Assembly (NCBI GenBank): GCA_042092935.1
Contig: JBELFK010000036.1
Location: 1 to 21,296 of the forward strand
Direction of reading: 5' to 3'
DNA length: 21,296 nt
Origin: JASMHC01 sp042092935
GTDB taxonomy: Bacteria; Pseudomonadota; Alphaproteobacteria; Rhodobacterales; Rhodobacteraceae
The notes beneath the pieces were generated by a model. It did no database searches and was not told the origin of the DNA. It saw nothing but the letters and a program-made list of their open reading frames with translations. A program made the position numbers and the translations under genes. Positions 8,324 to 15,646 of this stretch are shown here, piece after piece. Numbering within the stretch: position 1 is the stretch's first letter; each line of letters begins with the position of its first letter.

Positions 8324-8563
8324 ATGGCTTCTGATAAACAAAACCTTCAAGACGCGTTTCTAAATCACGTCCGGAAGACCAAAACACCGGTGACGATTTT
8401 CCTGATAAACGGTGTAAAACTACAGGGTGTCATCACTTGGTTTGACAACTTCTGTGTTCTGCTTCGCCGGGATGGCCAGTCTCAACTAGTGTATAAGCAC
8501 GCGATCTCGACGATCATGCCTGCGCAGCCTATCAGCCTGTATGAAGGTGAAGACTCTCAGTGA
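8324..8563 (+). CDS. hfq: RNA chaperone Hfq
   Basis: 79-residue Sm-like protein that forms hexameric rings and helps small RNAs pair with mRNAs. Sm1 spans about 21-50 (TPVTIFLINGVKLQG.I..FDNF..LLRRDG) and the Sm2 signature is VYKHAIST (56-63). The proximal U-binding residues are present: Q9, D10, F43, K58 and H59. On the distal face F26 takes the place of E. coli Y25, with K32 and Q34 kept. The long acidic or disordered tail of enterobacterial Hfq is absent: only about 10 residues follow the core, as is usual in alphaproteobacteria. The stop codon overlaps the hflX start (GTGA at 8560-8563), the conserved hfq-hflX arrangement. Confidence 0.97.
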   Translation: MASDKQNLQDAFLNHVRKTKTPVTIFLINGVKLQGVITWFDNFCVLLRRDGQSQLVYKHAISTIMPAQPISLYEGEDSQ

Positions 8564-9834
8564 ACGAGCACGACAAGGGCGTAACCCGCGCATTTGTTCT
8601 CCACCCGGACATTCAAAATGACAGGCTCCGCCGTGAGGCGTCTGCTGGCCTGGACGAGGCCGTGTCACTTGCGGCTGCCCTTCCCGAGCTAGAGGTGGCC
8701 GGCGGTTTGGTTGTGCGTTTGCGCAAACCCGATCCCGGGTATTTGTTTGGCAAGGGCAAGATTGAAGAACTGCGCCAGCTTATGCACGATCAAGAGATCG
8801 AATTGGTGTTGATCGATGGCCCCGTGTCACCGGTGCAGCAACGCAATCTCGAAAAAGCGTGGAAAGTGAAGCTGCTGGATCGCACCGGTCTGATCCTCGA
8901 GATTTTTTCGGATCGGGCGCGAACGCGCGAGGGCGTGTTGCAGGTCGAAATGGCAGCGCTGAGTTATCAGCGCACCCGTCTGGTGCGGGCATGGACCCAC
9001 CTTGAGCGTCAGCGCGGTGGATTGGGTTTTGTCGGTGGTCCCGGTGAAACCCAGATTGAGGCTGACCGGCGGGCGATTGACGAACAATTGGTGAGACTGA
9101 AGCGCCAGCTTGAAAAGGTTGTCAAAACCCGCGAATTGCATCGCACGGCCCGCGCCAAAGTGCCCTATCCGATAGTGGCTTTGGTCGGCTACACAAACGC
9201 CGGAAAATCGACGTTATTCAATCGCTTAACGGGCGCGGATGTCATGGTGAAAGACATGTTGTTTGCCACGCTTGATCCGACCATGCGCAGCGTGAAACTG
9301 CCCGACGGACCCGAAGTTATTCTGTCTGATACGGTCGGATTTATCTCGGATTTGCCAACAGAGCTGGTCGCGTCATTTCGCGCGACGCTTGAAGAGGTGC
9401 TGGCCGCCGATCTGATCCTGCATGTGCGCGACATCAGCCATGAACAATCCGCAGAACAATCGGCGGATGTTGTGGAAATTCTGACCAGCCTCGGCGTCGA
9501 TGATGAACGCCCTATGCTCGAGGTTTGGAATAAGATCGACCGTTTGGCGCCGGATGAAAAAGAGCACAGCATCCTCTCTGCGGCTGCAATGGATGACGTG
9601 TTTTGTGTGTCGGCGATCACCGGCGAAGGTCTTGAGACTTTGCTGGAGGAAATCACAGCCCGGCTTGAAGGGAAGAAATCGACCGTTCAAATCAACCTGC
9701 CCTTTCGTGAGGGGCGCAAACGCGCTTGGTTGTTTGAGCAGGGCATCGTCGAAACCGAAGAACAAACGGAAGATGGCGCGACCGTCACCGTGCGGTGGAC
9801 ACCGAAACAGGAAAAACGGTTCCGCGACCTCTGA
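8560..9834 (+). CDS. hflX: Ribosome-associated GTPase HflX
   Basis: 424-residue GTPase of the Obg-HflX group; in E. coli it splits stalled or heat-damaged 70S ribosomes. The N-terminal HflX domain (about 20-185) includes the glycine-rich GGLGFVGGPGETQIE (153-167) and the long helix RRAIDEQLVRLKRQLEKV. The G domain has G1 GYTNAGKS (210-217), the switch I region FATLDPT (235-241), G3 DTVGF (257-261), G4 NKID (324-327) and G5 SAITGEG (351-357). A short C-terminal domain (about 370-424) completes the usual length. It starts at a GTG inside the last two hfq codons and is therefore probably translated by coupling. Its TGA ends one base before the convergent acylase gene on the other strand. Confidence 0.96.
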   Translation: MNEHDKGVTRAFVLHPDIQNDRLRREASAGLDEAVSLAAALPELEVAGGLVVRLRKPDPGYLFGKGKIEELRQLMHDQEIELVLIDGPVSPVQQRNLEKAWKVKLLDRTGLILEIFSDRARTREGVLQVEMAALSYQRTRLVRAWTHLERQRGGLGFVGGPGETQIEADRRAIDEQLVRLKRQLEKVVKTRELHRTARAKVPYPIVALVGYTNAGKSTLFNRLTGADVMVKDMLFATLDPTMRSVKLPDGPEVILSDTVGFISDLPTELVASFRATLEEVLAADLILHVRDISHEQSAEQSADVVEILTSLGVDDERPMLEVWNKIDRLAPDEKEHSILSAAAMDDVFCVSAITGEGLETLLEEITARLEGKKSTVQINLPFREGRKRAWLFEQGIVETEEQTEDGATVTVRWTPKQEKRFRDL

Positions 9835-9835
9835 T

Positions 9836-12292
9836 TTAACGCGGTTGCAGTATGGTTACGCCCGTCGCGGCGGCCCCTGCGAGTTCGGGATCGAGGCTCA
9901 TCGGGACATATTCACCACGGCGCCAAAGCTCGCCCAGATCATCGTAGTAGCGTGACAAGGGGTGGCCCGACTGACCCGTCGGAATGATGAAGACCGAACT
10001 GTCGGGGTCGGCGAAATCGTAGACACCACGATACCCGGCACCGGCGGCATTCAGAAACGGGTTTTCGCCTTCGCCACTCAGAACGCCTCGGTTCAGGGTT
10101 TGGTCGCCGCCGCTGGTGGATTGGCGAATGTTGACGAAATAGCGCAACACGGGAACGTCACCCAGAACAGGGTGGTCATGCGTTGCCTCGTGCAGGTCGC
10201 CCCAGCGCAGGCTTTCAAGCGCGGTGCCGTATCGGTCCGAGATCCACACCAACGCATCGTCCAACGCCTGACGCGAAATGTCGCTGCATGTTTCGACAAC
10301 TGCGCTTTGAACGACATCACACCACGCCGATGCCCCATCCACATCGCGGAAAACGCGCTCGATGAACAAGGGTTCAACCTGGGTGTATTCAGACGAAAGC
10401 GGCCCGAGATCGTCGCGGATCAGACGATCCTGAAGCGCCCTGATCCAAGCCGAATAAAGTAGCGGTTCCGGCAAATGCTCGTTCATGTCGCCGTTCCAGT
10501 TTGCCAAAAGCGCAAGAGCGCGTTGGCGTAACCTCTCGGGCGATCCTTCCGGCGCGGCCTCACCTGTGAACCACAGGTCTGCGCCCATGAGCGGCAGCAA
10601 GGTGCGCGCCGCGACGCTGACCGAATCCAGCTGTGCCTCGATGAAACTCTCACGGGTATGGATCGAACGTCCTTCCATCAGCGTCTGCCAGCGTTGGATG
10701 CGCTGCGTGTCGCCCCATTCGTAGGACACGTGCAGCGGGAAGGGGCGGTCGACGGTCTTGTTGTTTGTGTTTCCCAAAATGCCGCTTTGCGGATTGATGA
10801 ATTCGGGGTTTGCAGCGTAGGGGCTAACGCCATTCCATTGGTTTTCGCGCCGCCAGCCGGGGGTGGGCAGTCGCCCCTGGCTTTGATGCAGAGCGTTTCT
10901 TCGGGGCATCGCGCCGATGGTCTTAAAGGCGATGTTTTCAAGATCAACGGCCATCAAGTTTTGGGCAGGGGCGTAAAGCTGTTCGCCGGCTGCAAGGATT
11001 TCGTCGACGTTCTTGGCCCGCATAATTTCAAATGCTGCCGTATATGAGGTGTCCTGTGGCTCAAGCGCGGTCCAAGCCAGCGAGGCCACATGCCCCGGAG
11101 GCGTCACAGTGCCAAGCCCGTAATGCTCGCCCGGGAGGACCGGTCCGTTGTCGGTCTTGCGGATCGTCAGGGTCAGGGGCTCGTCGTCTTTGACCAAGAT
11201 GATGCTTGATTTACTCTCAAAGGGTTTGAAACCCGTTGGTGTCAGGTATTCGTTCGGATTGTCGGGGTTTTGCCGTTCGATATAAACGTCTTGATCGTCC
11301 ATATATGCGCTGGTCAACCCCCAGCCCGTTTGCGCCGTCCGCCCGACAAGAATTGCCGGCAGGCCGGGATATGAACCACCGATGACGCCTCCGGATTCCA
11401 GTTCGAGTCGGGCCAGATACCAAGCTCCGGGGGCCGAGAAACTGAGATGTGGATCATTGGCTAGCAATGTCCCCCCCGAGGCAGAACGCGCAGGCGCTGC
11501 GGCAAAGGCGTTCGACGCCCCCGCGAATGCACGCGACCTAAAGGGTGACAACGGATCCTGCGGCATCGGCGCTGCTTCGGCGTATTTGGGAAGATCCGGT
11601 ATCAATTCGGCAAAGTCGGGCAACGCGGTCAAACCTGTTCCGGGAACATCCGGCAAGATGTCGGCTACCCGCTCGGGCGGCAGCGCCAATGAGGTTCTGG
11701 CCCGTAAAACCTCGCTTTCAAGATGCGACGACTGTTGCAAGGCCATCAGCTTGATAACTGCCAAACTGTCAGCTGGGGTCCAGGGTGGCACATCCTGATT
11801 GAACAAGAACATCTCGGGCGCGCCTCGGCCCAGGGCGTTCTCGTTGATTTCAGCGATACGGGCGTTCACACCCGCGGAATAGGCTTGCAATGCGGCCAGC
11901 GCCTCGGGGCTTTGGGCGGAAACCGAAGCGGTCGCGGCCTCGTAGAGCCCAAGTGTTCTGACCAGTTTGTCGATGTAAAGCGTGCGGCTTCCAAAGACTT
12001 CGGACAAACGCCCCTGAACGGTCCGGCGATTTGTGAGCATTTGCCACAAGCGGTCTTGGGCGTGCACATAGCCCAGCCCGAAAAACACGTCTTCATCCGT
12101 TTCGCCAAAAATATGGGGAACGTTGGCGGTATCGCGGATGATTCTGACCTCTTGCGAAATGCCTGCAACATCAAGGGTCTTGTCATAATCGGGAAGCGAT
12201 CGACTGGCCAGATAATAGACAAACACCACACTCAGACCCGCGAGGATCGCAAGTCCGGTGCTGAGCTTTAATAACCAGCCAAAAATGCGCAT
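9836..12292 (-). CDS. Penicillin acylase family (Ntn) amidohydrolase
   Basis: 818-residue precursor of the penicillin amidase family, which hydrolyses amide bonds of beta-lactams, N-acyl homoserine lactones or other acyl amides after autocatalytic cleavage into alpha and beta chains. Residues 7-28 form one hydrophobic segment, a signal peptide or membrane anchor, so the enzyme is probably periplasmic. The alpha region shows the family block VPHIFGETDEDVFFGLGYVH (58-77). The predicted cleavage site and nucleophile are in AGASNAF: S260 followed by N261. ANDPHL (278-283) is the block expected about 20 residues after the catalytic serine. Later blocks include GLTSAYMDDQD, LGNTNNK and a C-terminal GQSGHPLSRYYDD. 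GGAG lies 9 to 10 bases before the ATG. The substrate cannot be told from sequence. The gene is convergent with hflX and divergent from the dehydrogenase gene. Confidence 0.92.
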   Translation of the reverse strand: MRIFGWLLKLSTGLAILAGLSVVFVYYLASRSLPDYDKTLDVAGISQEVRIIRDTANVPHIFGETDEDVFFGLGYVHAQDRLWQMLTNRRTVQGRLSEVFGSRTLYIDKLVRTLGLYEAATASVSAQSPEALAALQAYSAGVNARIAEINENALGRGAPEMFLFNQDVPPWTPADSLAVIKLMALQQSSHLESEVLRARTSLALPPERVADILPDVPGTGLTALPDFAELIPDLPKYAEAAPMPQDPLSPFRSRAFAGASNAFAAAPARSASGGTLLANDPHLSFSAPGAWYLARLELESGGVIGGSYPGLPAILVGRTAQTGWGLTSAYMDDQDVYIERQNPDNPNEYLTPTGFKPFESKSSIILVKDDEPLTLTIRKTDNGPVLPGEHYGLGTVTPPGHVASLAWTALEPQDTSYTAAFEIMRAKNVDEILAAGEQLYAPAQNLMAVDLENIAFKTIGAMPRRNALHQSQGRLPTPGWRRENQWNGVSPYAANPEFINPQSGILGNTNNKTVDRPFPLHVSYEWGDTQRIQRWQTLMEGRSIHTRESFIEAQLDSVSVAARTLLPLMGADLWFTGEAAPEGSPERLRQRALALLANWNGDMNEHLPEPLLYSAWIRALQDRLIRDDLGPLSSEYTQVEPLFIERVFRDVDGASAWCDVVQSAVVETCSDISRQALDDALVWISDRYGTALESLRWGDLHEATHDHPVLGDVPVLRYFVNIRQSTSGGDQTLNRGVLSGEGENPFLNAAGAGYRGVYDFADPDSSVFIIPTGQSGHPLSRYYDDLGELWRRGEYVPMSLDPELAGAAATGVTILQPR

Positions 12293-12375
12293 AAATCAGG
12301 TCTCCTGTTGACCCCGCCAAGCATGCAAGTAGTCTCTGGCAGCTTGTAGCGCAACACGATCAAAGGGGAAAGATT
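12293..12375. other. Divergent intergenic region, acylase / dehydrogenase (83 bases)
   Basis: Both genes start outward from this region, so promoters for both are expected. On the plus strand TTGACC (from about 12308) is a fair -35, but the best -10 at 16-bp spacing, TAGTCT, is poor. I see nothing better on the minus strand. Shine-Dalgarno sequences are clear: AAAGGGGAAAG before ATG 12376, and on the minus strand CAGGAGA before ATG 12292. Confidence 0.35.
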
Positions 12376-13248
12376 ATGGCGAAGGTGGCATTTCTCGGAC
12401 TAGGGGTGATGGGGTATCCAATGGCTGGCCATTTGGCGGCCGCAGGTCATGATGTGACGGTCTATAACCGCACCAAATCCAAGTCTGAGGCATGGGTGAC
12501 GCAACATAGAGGTTCTCTCGGTGACACACCCGCCGCCGCGGCAAAGGGTGCCGAAATCGTGTTTGCATGTGTCGGAAACGATGACGACTTGCGATCCGTT
12601 TGCACAGGCGAAAACGGGGCTTTTGGCGCGATGGAACGCGCTACGATCTTTGTCGATCACACGACGGTTTCCGCTAAGGTGACGGCCGAGTTGTTTGCCG
12701 AAGGCAAGGGGCTTGGCATTCAGTTTGTCGACGCGCCGATTTCCGGCGGGCAGGCGGGTGCCGAAAATGGCGTGCTGTCGATCATGTGCGGCGGCGAACA
12801 AGACGCCTATGATAAAGTCGAACCGATCATGAGCGCTTATTCGCGCATTTGTCGCCGGATTGGCGACAGCGGGGCCGGTCAAATGACCAAGATGTGCAAT
12901 CAGATCGCCATTGCGGGACTTGTTCAGGGACTGTCCGAGGCGCTGCATTTCGCGGACAAAGCTGGTCTGGACGGGCGCGCTGTGGTCGAGGTGATTTCTC
13001 AGGGGGCCGCGGGCAGTTGGCAAATGGCGAACCGGTATGAGACGATGATCGACGATCATTTCGAACATGGGTTTGCTGTCGATTGGATGCGCAAAGACCT
13101 CGGGATTTGTTTGGCGACGGCGAACGAAACCGGTGCCAGCCTGCCGGTGACGGCCTTGGTCGATCAGTTTTATAAAGATGTGCAGAAAATGGGCGGCGGA
13201 CGTTGGGACACATCGAGCCTGTTCAAGCGGCTGCAAGAGAGCGGATAA
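12376..13248 (+). CDS. Beta-hydroxyacid dehydrogenase (3-hydroxyisobutyrate dehydrogenase-like)
   Basis: 290-residue NAD(P)-dependent oxidoreductase of the beta-hydroxyacid dehydrogenase family, which includes 3-hydroxyisobutyrate dehydrogenase, tartronate semialdehyde reductase and GLYR-type enzymes. The Rossmann fold begins VAFLGLGVMGYPMAGHL (4-20), with NRTKSK (31-36) after the second strand; the N-R-T pattern is common in NADP-preferring members. The substrate motif DAPISGGQAGA (119-129) and the catalytic block GAGQMTKMCN (166-175), with catalytic K172 and N175, are intact, as is the conserved K240 (WMRKDLG). Length and domain order are normal. The start is fixed by a strong purine-rich Shine-Dalgarno sequence. 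The substrate cannot be assigned: 3-hydroxyisobutyrate from valine breakdown is possible, but no valine genes lie nearby and the gene appears to be transcribed alone. Confidence 0.9.
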   Translation: MAKVAFLGLGVMGYPMAGHLAAAGHDVTVYNRTKSKSEAWVTQHRGSLGDTPAAAAKGAEIVFACVGNDDDLRSVCTGENGAFGAMERATIFVDHTTVSAKVTAELFAEGKGLGIQFVDAPISGGQAGAENGVLSIMCGGEQDAYDKVEPIMSAYSRICRRIGDSGAGQMTKMCNQIAIAGLVQGLSEALHFADKAGLDGRAVVEVISQGAAGSWQMANRYETMIDDHFEHGFAVDWMRKDLGICLATANETGASLPVTALVDQFYKDVQKMGGGRWDTSSLFKRLQESG

Positions 13249-13257
13249 AACAAGACA

Positions 13258-13283
13258 GGCCGCGAAGGATGTGCTTCGCGGCC
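13258..13283. terminator. Shared hairpin terminator between convergent genes
   Basis: A perfect 10-bp GC-rich stem: GGCCGCGAAG (13258-13267) pairs with CTTCGCGGCC (13274-13283) around a 6-base loop. Read on the minus strand the hairpin is followed by TGTCTTGTTTT, a reasonable U-tract for the lipoprotein gene. On the plus strand the following bases are not T-rich, so termination of the dehydrogenase transcript there may be less efficient. Confidence 0.8.
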
Positions 13284-13308
13284 CGATCTAGTGTTCTCAA
13301 AGATGTCT

Positions 13309-13872
13309 TTACGGAATGATACGGGTGTATTTCGCCCCTTCGACCGTCGCGCCGATGCGAATGCCGGCCTGACCAAACACCATCGCCAAAATCGGCTCGG
13401 TCACCGTATTGGTGTCTGCCTTGAAGGAATCGCCTTCGTTTTGGAAGACATACTCAAGGTCGGCCCCTGCGACGTAGCCGGATGAGCGGCGGAAGTCCGC
13501 CAGCGCGTCTTCGGTCATGAAAAACAGCACATGGGCGTATTGCTGCGCACCGATCTGGAAACCTGCGCTGGCTTGCGCGACTGAGTAATAGTCGACCGTC
13601 ACGTCGCCAACACGAAGTGCGCCGCGCCCATAGGCGGCCCCCAATCCAACACCTGCCTCGGTAATCAAAGGCATCACAAGAATGCCCGCAGCTTTATCTG
13701 CGATGTCCTGCGAGGACGGGTAAGTGTTAAAGAGATAGGACAGGGTTTGATCCGTCCGCGCATCAATGGTCGGCGCGCCGTTGCTGCCGACGCCATTTCC
13801 ACATGCGGTAACCGTGGCAAGCGCCAAAGCGCCTAGCCCGAGAGTTACTGTTCGTCTGGTAAATTTTTTCAT
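13309..13872 (-). CDS. SYLF-domain (YSC84-like) lipoprotein
   Basis: 187-residue predicted lipoprotein. The signal peptide MKKFTRRTVTLGLGALALAT ends in a lipobox VTAC with lipidation cysteine C24. A twin arginine (R6-R7) occurs, but the surrounding motif is a weak Tat match. Residues about 55-185 match the SYLF/YSC84 pattern: A..AAGILVMP....AGVGLGAAYGRGAL..G....YYSV...S.GFQIGAQ....LFFMT..AL..F, then G.DL.Y.F...G. Eukaryotic SYLF domains bind phosphoinositides; the role of bacterial lipoprotein members is largely unknown. The frame stays open upstream to 13965, but I chose ATG 13872 because it begins a proper signal peptide, has CAGG 7 bases upstream, and lies downstream of a good promoter that the longer version would overlap. 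It ends 25 bases short of the hairpin terminator stem. Confidence 0.85.
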   Translation of the reverse strand: MKKFTRRTVTLGLGALALATVTACGNGVGSNGAPTIDARTDQTLSYLFNTYPSSQDIADKAAGILVMPLITEAGVGLGAAYGRGALRVGDVTVDYYSVAQASAGFQIGAQQYAHVLFFMTEDALADFRRSSGYVAGADLEYVFQNEGDSFKADTNTVTEPILAMVFGQAGIRIGATVEGAKYTRIIP

Positions 13873-13932
13873 TTTATAGCCTGTTTTGCCGCCACTCACC
13901 CTGGGTACATTGCCCAGCGTTGATCTGGCGAA

Positions 13933-13961
13933 ATCATACTGTGTTCCGTGCAATCTGTCAC
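13933..13961 (-). promoter_or_regulatory. Predicted sigma70-type promoter for the SYLF lipoprotein gene
   Basis: On the minus strand GTGACA (complement of 13956-13961) and TATGAT (complement of 13933-13938) are separated by exactly 17 bases. Each hexamer matches the sigma70 consensus at 5 of 6 positions. The start codon lies about 60 bases downstream of the -10, leaving a leader of roughly 50 bases. This is the best promoter-like sequence I found in the window. Confidence 0.6.
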
Positions 13962-13971
13962 GCACGAAGGT

Positions 13972-14973
13972 TTATTTGCTGGCCAAAGCCTTAGCAACCT
14001 CGGGTGCGAAATAGGTCAGAATACCGTCGCAGCCTGCGCGTTTGAAACACATCAGGCTTTCGATCATCGCTTTGTCGCCATCGATCCAACCGTTTTGTGC
14101 AGCCCCTGCGATCATCGCGTATTCCCCCGAGACCTGATAGGCAAAGGTGGGTACACCAAAGTTGTCTTTCACGCGGCGACACACATCAAGATAGGGCATG
14201 CCGGGTTTGACCATCACCATGTCTGCGCCTTCTTGCAGGTCGCGGGCCACCAGACGCAGAGCCTCGTCGCTGTTGGCGGGATCCATCTGATACGTGGTTT
14301 TGTCGCCTTTCAAGGCTCCGCTGGCCCCGACTGCATCGCGAAACGGGCCATAAAAGGCCGAGGCGTATTTGGCGGCGTAGCTGAGCAGCGCGACATTGGT
14401 GTGGCCACCGGATTCTAACGCTGATCTGAGTGCGCTGATGCGGCCATCCATCATATCAGAGGGGCCGATGATGTCGGCTCCGGCCTCGGCTTGGGATAGG
14501 GCCTGTTTGGCCAAAGCCTCAATCGTGCGATCATTGACAATCTCGCCATTCTCGACAAACCCGTCATGGCCGTTGATGTTATAGGGATCAAGCGCCACAT
14601 CCGTCATGATGGCGATATTCGGCACGGCCTTTTTAATCGCTCGCGTCGCGCGGTTGGACAGGTTGTTCGGGTTCCAAGCCTCGGCGCAGTCTTCGGTTTT
14701 GAGCGCAGGATCGGTGTAGGGAAACAGGCAAATCGCCGGAATCCCGAGATCGGCGGCCTCTTTCGCGGCCTCAACGATTTTATCGACCGAGCGGCGTGTA
14801 ACACCGGGCATCGAGGCGATAGGCTCTTCTTCCCCTTCGCCATCGCGCACAAAAACCGGCCAGATCAGATCGCCGACGGAAAGGTCATTTTCCCGCACCA
14901 GATCGCGGATTGATGCCGATGAACGGGTACGGCGCAAACGCGCTGTGGGAAAGGGGGCAACGATGGATTGCAT
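13972..14973 (-). CDS. hemB: Delta-aminolevulinic acid dehydratase (porphobilinogen synthase) HemB
   Basis: 333-residue cytoplasmic enzyme that condenses two 5-aminolevulinate molecules into porphobilinogen, an early step of haem, bacteriochlorophyll and cobalamin synthesis. The two active-site lysines are present: K202 in SYAAKYASAFYGPFRDA and the Schiff-base K256 in MVMVKPGMPYLD. Also seen are FAYQVSGEYAM (277-287) and RLRRTR (12-17), typical of the N-terminal arm. The zinc-cysteine cluster of animal and yeast enzymes is replaced: the stretch after D125 reads VALDPYNINGHDG, so this is a non-zinc type, as reported for Rhodobacter capsulatus. The frame is open to 15027, but ATG 14973 gives the normal family length and has GCAGG 8 bases upstream. 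ATG 14991 is a less likely alternative. Confidence 0.95.
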   Translation of the reverse strand: MQSIVAPFPTARLRRTRSSASIRDLVRENDLSVGDLIWPVFVRDGEGEEEPIASMPGVTRRSVDKIVEAAKEAADLGIPAICLFPYTDPALKTEDCAEAWNPNNLSNRATRAIKKAVPNIAIMTDVALDPYNINGHDGFVENGEIVNDRTIEALAKQALSQAEAGADIIGPSDMMDGRISALRSALESGGHTNVALLSYAAKYASAFYGPFRDAVGASGALKGDKTTYQMDPANSDEALRLVARDLQEGADMVMVKPGMPYLDVCRRVKDNFGVPTFAYQVSGEYAMIAGAAQNGWIDGDKAMIESLMCFKRAGCDGILTYFAPEVAKALASK

Positions 14974-15094
14974 CAGAAATACCTGCTTCATATGCGGTTT
15001 GAATGGCTGCCCATTGCAATCTGGCACTGGGCAAGCGGTTTGATGCAGGCTAATACCTTCGCATCGGATTTAAAAGCACAGACGGAACCAGCCC
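14974..15094. other. Divergent intergenic region, hemB / membrane protein (121 bases)
   Basis: This region separates two outward-facing genes and should hold both promoters. I could not identify a pair of hexamers that I trust on either strand. A GG/GC pair resembling a sigma54 site at 15004-15017 has the wrong spacing. Confidence 0.35.
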
Positions 15095-15613
15095 TTGGAC
15101 CTTTTTAGACTGATCGAAACCAATTCCTTTTCTAGCATTTGGTTCTGGATCTTTGTTGCGGTTGTTTGGTCTTCGGCCAGTCATTGGATTTTGGGCGTCC
15201 CGTCCGATTTGGTGCATCGCGCCCGTCAGGAAGGCGGCAAGACCCAAGAGCGTGTTTACGAGCTTTTGCGGATCAATATTTCACGCATCAAGAACATCCT
15301 GAACGCCGCGAGTCTTGCAATCGCGACCCTCGTTAGCTTTTTCCTGACCGGATTTTTGCTCCTTGGGTTCGTATATGGGATCGAATTCTTTCAAGCCGTG
15401 TTCTTATTGGCCTTTCCAATGGTCCTTGTCGGCTTGATCTCGGTGCGCGCAGCGCGACGATTGGATGCTGAATTCCCCGAAGGCGAAGAGCTTTATCGCG
15501 TGTTTCGCCGTCTGCGACTGACGATCCAGTTCATCGGTCTGATCTCAATTTCGATCACGTCCGTTTGGGGAATGCTTTACGTCATCACGGTTTCCAGTTT
15601 CCCTTGGACGTAA
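15095..15613 (+). CDS. Four-helix membrane protein of unknown function
   Basis: 172-residue predicted inner-membrane protein. Hydrophobic segments lie at about 15-33, 72-97, 100-117 and 143-165. The loop between the first two (about 34-70: VPSDLVHRARQEGGKTQERV) is strongly basic and is probably cytoplasmic, as is the basic stretch around 118-141 (RAARRLDAEF...RRLRL). I see no catalytic motif. From memory, Rhodobacteraceae homologs beside mfd are sometimes labelled 'component of SufBCD complex'; nothing in the sequence supports an Fe-S assembly role, so I leave the function open. The start is a TTG with GGA about 10 bases upstream; no in-frame ATG would keep the first helix, so TTG is favoured. 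It is divergent from hemB, and mfd follows after 48 bases, so it may be cotranscribed with mfd. Confidence 0.8.
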   Translation: MDLFRLIETNSFSSIWFWIFVAVVWSSASHWILGVPSDLVHRARQEGGKTQERVYELLRINISRIKNILNAASLAIATLVSFFLTGFLLLGFVYGIEFFQAVFLLAFPMVLVGLISVRAARRLDAEFPEGEELYRVFRRLRLTIQFIGLISISITSVWGMLYVITVSSFPWT

Positions 15614-15646
15614 GCTGGGGTAGACGGGCGCTCTTCTGCGCAAAGG

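Noticed and set aside
12400..13236. 278-codon open frame on the minus strand
   Set aside because: It mirrors almost the entire dehydrogenase gene, whose Rossmann and catalytic motifs are intact on the plus strand; the mirror translation has no recognisable motif.
13945..13971. Inverted repeat downstream of hemB (CGTGC...GCACG with a bulge)
   Set aside because: Only 5-7 bp with a bulge and no following T-tract on the minus strand; it also overlaps the -35 and spacer of the lipoprotein promoter, so I do not call it a terminator.
15004..15017. TGGC...TTGC resembling a sigma54 -24/-12 promoter in the hemB-membrane protein gap
   Set aside because: The two blocks are 6 bases apart; the sigma54 consensus needs 7 between these blocks, and the spacing is strict.
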